Source: CAZEBW01 sp964510205
Lineage (GTDB): Bacteria > Chloroflexota > Anaerolineae > VGOG01
Direction of reading: 5' to 3'
Assembly (NCBI GenBank): GCA_964510205.1
Contig: CAZEBW010000081.1
Span: 1 to 15,803 of the forward strand
DNA length: 15,803 nucleotides
In this document: piece by piece, positions 12,737-15,803 of the stretch
How the letters are laid out: every line of letters starts with the position of its first letter
Numbering within the stretch: position 1 is the first letter of the stretch
Program-made: the position numbers and the translations under genes
The notes under the pieces: model-generated
Database searches by the model: none
Told to the model about the DNA's origin: nothing
Seen by the model: only the letters and a program-made list of their open reading frames with translations

Positions 12737-12952
12737 TTAGGCGGGTGCTGCGGCTGCTGCGGTCAGGCCTACGGCCTCGGCGTACTTCAGGTAGGTGTCC
12801 ACGCCGGCCACGACTGCTCTGGCCTCAATGGCCAGCAGCTCGATGCCTACCAGGGATACGCGCACCCAGGCGTCAACGACGATGCCCTTGTCCAGGATGC
12901 GGTCCACGACCTCGGCTAGACTGGTGGATGCAATTGTCTTCTCGACAGCCAT
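12737..12952 (-). CDS. gvpA: Gas vesicle structural protein GvpA
   Basis: 71 aa. An almost canonical GvpA: SLAEVVDRILDKGIVVDAWV, then RVSLVGIELLAIEARAVVAG and VDTYLKYAEAVGLT, with an Ala-rich tail. GvpA forms the ribs of the gas vesicle wall. ATG 12952 is chosen because AAAGGAGGTGAGC sits 8 nt upstream; an in-frame GTG at 12961 lies inside that ribosome site. The unusually complete ribosome site fits high expression. It is the first gene after the response regulator, with its own promoter (extended -10 at 13010-13018) and an 11-bp repeat array. It is the only gvpA-type gene in the window apart from gvpJ. Confidence 0.97.
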   Translation of the reverse strand: MAVEKTIASTSLAEVVDRILDKGIVVDAWVRVSLVGIELLAIEARAVVAGVDTYLKYAEAVGLTAAAAAPA

Positions 12953-13009
12953 TCTGCTCACCTCCTTTCCTAGGGGGAGATTGAATAAGTCGGCCTTTCA
13001 GCCATCTTT

Positions 13010-13018
13010 ATTATACCA
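13010..13018 (-). promoter_or_regulatory. Extended -10 promoter element of gvpA
   Basis: TGGTATAAT on the minus strand (TATAAT at 13015-13010), giving a 5' leader of about 50 nt. The hexamer 17 nt upstream is CACACA-like, not TTGACA, so the promoter probably needs an activator. A small imperfect dyad (CCACGG...CTGTGG, 13016-13032) fills the spacer. Confidence 0.75.
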
Positions 13019-13034
13019 CAGAATCGCCGTGGTG

Positions 13035-13078
13035 TGTGTTAGTCTTGAGTTAGCCTTGCGTTAGGGTTGCGTTAGTAT
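13035..13078 (-). promoter_or_regulatory. Four 11-bp direct repeats upstream of the gvpA -10 (candidate response-regulator sites)
   Basis: On the plus strand TGTGTTAGTCT, TGAGTTAGCCT, TGCGTTAGGGT and TGCGTTAGTAT follow each other without gaps; GTTAG recurs at 13038, 13049, 13060 and 13071. The proximal unit overlaps where the -35 would be. PhoB/OmpR-family proteins bind tandem 10-11-bp direct repeats in this position; the adjacent gene encodes such a protein. Confidence 0.8.
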
Positions 13079-13113
13079 GATTGCGGATTGGGGATTGACT
13101 TGATGCAAGGGGG

Positions 13114-13160
13114 GCGTGAAACGTAAAACGTGAATTCACGCATCACGTCTTCACGCATCA
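13114..13160. repeat. GTGA/TCAC heptamer repeat block (response regulator 3' end)
   Basis: Units CGTGAAA CGTAAAA CGTGAAT TCACGCA TCACGTC TTCACGC. Centre CGTGAATTCACG (13129-13140) is a 12-bp palindrome shared with the block at 7090-7136. The TGA stop of the response regulator lies at its edge. Confidence 0.88.
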
Positions 13161-13880
13161 AGAGGGTCCGCGCCTCTCAAACATGTAGCCGTGGCCGGGC
13201 ACGGTGCAGATGTAGACAGGGTCAGCCGGGTCGGGTTCGATCTTGTCGCGCAGGTTCTTGATGTGCCAGCGCACCGTGCCGGGATTACCCGTTCTTGGAG
13301 GGTAGCCCCACACCTGCTGCAGCAGTTGCTGGCTGGAGAAGATTTCGCCGGGGTGGATCATCAGGTAGTGGAGGAGGTCGAACTCGGTGGACGTGAGGTG
13401 GATAGTCTCACTCCCCAGGTGCACCTGGCAGGTGTGCAGGTTCAGGGCAAGGGTACCCACCACCAGCAGGGGGCCTCGGTCCGCACTCTCTGGGCCTTCC
13501 TCTCCAGTGGGTCGGACCCGGCGCAGCAAAGCTCTGACCCGGGCCTTCAGCTCTCCCAAATCAAAGGGCTTGACTAGGTAATCGTCGCCCCCTTCGTCCA
13601 GGCCTTTGATCCGGTCCTCGATGGCACTGCGCACCGTCAGGAACAGGATGGGCACGGCAGCCAGCGTAGGGTCGCGGCGAAGTCTCCGGCAGACCTGCAG
13701 GCCATCCAGCCGGGGCATGACGATGTCCAGGATGACCAAATCGGGGTGATGGCGCCGCGCAACGGCCAGAGCCTCCACGCCGTCGTAGGCGGTGACCACC
13801 TGGTGGCCCTCATCGCTCAGACTGTGTCGTAGCGCCCAGACCAGGTTTTGCTCGTCATCCACTAGCAGAATTTGGGCCAT
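13158..13880 (-). CDS. OmpR/PhoB-family response regulator
   Basis: 240 aa. The receiver domain (1-115) has acidic pocket D8/D9, phospho-acceptor D52 (VILDIVMP), T82 and K104 (YLVKPFD). A linker (about 122-138) leads to a winged-helix DNA-binding domain: LALNLHTCQVHL, LTSTEFDLLHYLMIHPGEIF, SSQQLLQQVWGYP, the recognition helix TVRWHIKNLRDKIE and the closing wing YICTVPGHGYMF. All residues expected for phosphorylation are present. It starts inside the preceding receiver gene (26-bp overlap), and 278 bp separate its stop from the gvpA stop region's start codon side, with the promoter and 11-bp repeats between. The likely target is gvpA (inference). Confidence 0.95.
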   Translation of the reverse strand: MAQILLVDDEQNLVWALRHSLSDEGHQVVTAYDGVEALAVARRHHPDLVILDIVMPRLDGLQVCRRLRRDPTLAAVPILFLTVRSAIEDRIKGLDEGGDDYLVKPFDLGELKARVRALLRRVRPTGEEGPESADRGPLLVVGTLALNLHTCQVHLGSETIHLTSTEFDLLHYLMIHPGEIFSSQQLLQQVWGYPPRTGNPGTVRWHIKNLRDKIEPDPADPVYICTVPGHGYMFERRGPS

Positions 13881-14280
13881 TGGTGTTGCCTGCTTTCCTG
13901 GCTTGCTCCACGGCCTGACGGGCCATGAGGCGGACTTCCTCCAGGTCGAAGGGTTTGGAGATGAAGCCGATGAAGAGGTCCTTCTGCAACCCTTCGCCGA
14001 TGGTTTTGTTTTCGTGGTAGAAATAGCCGGAGATCAAGACAATCGCAGTGTGTGGGCTCTGGCGGCGGATCAAGGCGACCAACTCCAGGCCGTCTATGTC
14101 GGGCAGTTTGGCATCCACAAAGGCGGCGACATAGGGCTCCTTGGCGATCAAATCCAGGGCTTCTACACCGCTCGTCGTAGTGGTCACTGCATAGCCAGCG
14201 GGACGCAGGATGTTCTCCAACGCCCAACACATGTCCGGCTCGTCATCTACGACCAGAATCCGTGGGAGTTCTCGTTTCAT
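13855..14280 (-). CDS. Single-domain response regulator (receiver only)
   Basis: 141 aa. RILVVDDEPDMCWALENIL gives the acidic pocket (D12/D13), D56 lies in AAFVDAKLPDIDGLEL, and ISKPFDLEEV carries the conserved lysine. No output domain follows; the tail is RQAVEQARKAGNTNGPNSASG. Such proteins act in phosphorelays, as phosphate sinks or by protein contact. ATG 14280 has AGAGGTGAGAT just upstream. It sits between the kinase and the DNA-binding regulator and overlaps the latter by 26 bp, so translation is probably coupled. It may compete for or pass phosphate from the shared kinase. Confidence 0.92.
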   Translation of the reverse strand: MKRELPRILVVDDEPDMCWALENILRPAGYAVTTTTSGVEALDLIAKEPYVAAFVDAKLPDIDGLELVALIRRQSPHTAIVLISGYFYHENKTIGEGLQKDLFIGFISKPFDLEEVRLMARQAVEQARKAGNTNGPNSASG

Positions 14281-14296
14281 ATCTCACCTCTCATCT

Positions 14297-14332
14297 CTCA
14301 CGTTTTACGTTTCACGCTTCACGTCTCACGTT
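14297..14332. repeat. GTGA/TCAC heptamer repeat block, single arm (histidine kinase 3' end)
   Basis: Five units TCACGTT TTACGTT TCACGCT TCACGTC TCACGTT in one orientation, with no opposing arm. The kinase stop (ACG-TGA, 14331-14326) is read from it. Confidence 0.85.
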
Positions 14333-15803
14333 CCCAGCAGCCGAACGGTAAAGGTGCTCCCCTGGCCCACCTGGCTCTCCACCTCGATGGTGCCCTGGTG
14401 CTGCTGAACGATGCTGTAGCTGATGGACAGCCCCAGGCCGATACCCTTGCCTACGGGCATGGTGGTGAAGAAGGGATCGAAGATCTTGCTCAAATCCTCC
14501 TCTGGAACACCGCAGCCTGTGTCGGCAAACGCGATCACCACCTGGTTATCGGAGTTCACCCTGGCGGTGATGGTCAAGCTTCCCCCATCGGGCATGGCGT
14601 TGCAGGCGTTGAGGATCATGTTGCTGAACACCTGCTGTAAGAGGCTCTTGTTGCCAACCACCGGCGGCAGGTCGGGCGCGATATCCTTCCGCAGCCCCAC
14701 CCGCTGCACCCGGAGCTGATTGGCCAATAGAGACAGGGTCTCCTCGAGAACCTCGCTCACGTCCACCGATACCATGCGTTCCTCAGGGGGACGGGCGAAC
14801 TTGAGCAGGTTCTCTATGATGTACGAAGCCCGCTGGATTCCTGAACGGATCTTCTCAGTCGCCTGCTCCCTGAGCTTCTCGTCATCGGGCCTCTCCAGCA
14901 GAAGCTGGGCGGCAGCGGAGCTGACGGCCAGGGGGTTGCGGATCTCGTGGGCGATGCCGCCGGCCATGACCCCCAGAGAAGTGAGCTTGGCCGACTGGAT
15001 CAGTTGAGCCTCCAATCGCTTCCTCTCGGTCAGGTCCCTCCCCACGGCAACGAGACCCACGATGTGGCGCCCATCGTCGAGCATGCGGGAACCAGACCAG
15101 GAGATGGGGACCTCCTTCCCTCTCTGGGTCCTCAGGTGGATCTCCTTCCTCTTCTTCGTGAATTGACCCTTTGCCCAATGCCCCAGCCATGATTCCATCT
15201 CCTGCTGACTCTCCTCCACACAGAGGTCAGGCAGATACTGGCCCCTCACCTCCTCGATGTCGAAGCCTGAGGTGCGTTCAGCGGCCTTATTCCAGGTTAG
15301 TATCCTCCCTTCAGGGTCCATGGAGACCACCAGGTCATTGGCACTGTCCACCACGCTGGCCAGGTGCCGTTCGGCCCGCCGCACTTCCTCCCCCAACTTC
15401 TCCCGTTCGGTGACGTCGTCCATCAGCAGCATCACGTTCTCCACCTCCCCTCCTTCCTTGCCAAGGGAGAGGCTGAGGGGGATGAGGCGGTAGTAATAAT
15501 AGCGAGTGGGCAGGCCAGGGCCCCGGTAGGCCAGTCTTCCACCTTCCACTAGCTGGCCGGTGCGAAAGACTTCCTGGACCTTCTGGTCCAACCGGGTGTA
15601 TTCCAACAGCACCTGGGGGAAGACCTCCTCGATCTTGCAGCCCAGGGTAGTTTGTTCCTCACGCCGGGTTTTCTCCAGGAAGTTGCGGTTGGCCGACACG
15701 ACCCGCTGGCTGCGGTCAATCACCACCAGGGAAGTGGGGATACTGTCCAGGATGCTGGTGATGAAGCGCTCCTGGTTCTCCAGTTGGCGCTTGCTCTCCC
15801 GCA
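14326..15803 (-). CDS. PAS-domain sensor histidine kinase (partial, 5' end off window)
   Basis: The frame is open to the right edge, adding RESKRQLENQERFITSILDS before the first in-frame GTG at 15726, so the start is outside the window. Visible order: PAS 1 (SILDSIPTSLVVIDRSQRVV to MLLMDDVTERE), PAS 2 (HLASVVDSANDLVVSMDPEG to GLVAVGRDLTERKRLE), HisKA dimerisation domain with phospho-acceptor His at 14949-14947 (GGIAHEIRNPL), and HATPase_c with N box ILNACNAMPDGG, G1 FADTGCGVP, F box IFDPFFTT and G2 GIGLGLSIS. This layout is NtrB/AtoS-like. No membrane segment is visible, so it may sense a cytoplasmic cue. It probably phosphorylates the two regulators encoded next. Confidence 0.95.
   Translation of the reverse strand, partial: RESKRQLENQERFITSILDSIPTSLVVIDRSQRVVSANRNFLEKTRREEQTTLGCKIEEVFPQVLLEYTRLDQKVQEVFRTGQLVEGGRLAYRGPGLPTRYYYYRLIPLSLSLGKEGGEVENVMLLMDDVTEREKLGEEVRRAERHLASVVDSANDLVVSMDPEGRILTWNKAAERTSGFDIEEVRGQYLPDLCVEESQQEMESWLGHWAKGQFTKKRKEIHLRTQRGKEVPISWSGSRMLDDGRHIVGLVAVGRDLTERKRLEAQLIQSAKLTSLGVMAGGIAHEIRNPLAVSSAAAQLLLERPDDEKLREQATEKIRSGIQRASYIIENLLKFARPPEERMVSVDVSEVLEETLSLLANQLRVQRVGLRKDIAPDLPPVVGNKSLLQQVFSNMILNACNAMPDGGSLTITARVNSDNQVVIAFADTGCGVPEEDLSKIFDPFFTTMPVGKGIGLGLSISYSIVQQHQGTIEVESQVGQGSTFTVRLLGT

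Noticed and set aside
12953..12961. GTG start for gvpA
   Set aside because: The GTG lies within the ribosome binding site of ATG 12952, and MAVEKT is the usual GvpA start.

Overview
The window is most of a gas vesicle (gvp) locus with its regulators. Every gene I accept lies on the minus strand, so transcription runs from high to low coordinates. The source is probably an uncultivated bacterium, plausibly Chloroflexota/Anaerolineae. That placement is an inference from high GC, strong bacterial Shine-Dalgarno sites, abundant short-period repeats inside and between genes, and a 100-N scaffold gap typical of a draft or metagenome assembly. No marker gene here fixes the taxonomy.

Regulatory block (15803-12960). 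A PAS-PAS histidine kinase (5' end off the window) is followed by a stand-alone receiver protein and, overlapping it by 26 bp, an OmpR/PhoB-family response regulator. Between that regulator and gvpA is a TATAAT-type extended -10 with no good -35. In its place are four direct repeats (TGNGTTAGNNT) at an exact 11-bp period, the architecture used by PhoB/OmpR-type activators.

Structural block (12952-11482). gvpA, the shell protein, is followed across a repeat-filled gap by a GvpC-like protein with 33/40-residue repeats fused to a C-terminal helix-hairpin-helix domain.

Assembly block (11364-1). A consensus promoter (TTGACA-N17-TACAAT) with a 12-bp-period operator-like array leads into a long co-directional series: an AbrB-like-N-terminus protein, gvpN, a 115-aa coiled-coil protein, a possible 69-aa ORF, gvpH (Hsp20), an HEHAH metalloprotease-like protein, gvpF/L number 1, gvpG, gvpO, two tandem paralogous TPR-like proteins, a four-cysteine small protein, gvpJ, a zinc-finger protein with six DnaJ-type CxxCxGxG motifs, a CDC48/VCP-like double AAA+ ATPase, gvpF/L number 2 fused to a J domain, and gvpF/L number 3 with a coiled-coil N-terminal extension (cut by the left edge). 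gvpK is not in the window.

Working model: besides the minimal shell and nucleation set (A, C-like, N, F/L x3, G, O, J), the locus carries what looks like a dedicated proteostasis set: a J domain, a DnaJ-type zinc finger on a separate protein, an Hsp20, a Cdc48-type unfoldase and a possible zinc protease. A two-component system appears to control gvpA. Many junctions are occupied by heptanucleotide-period repeats. In all seven blocks of the GTGA/TCAC family, the stop codon of the preceding gene lies in or at the edge of the repeat.
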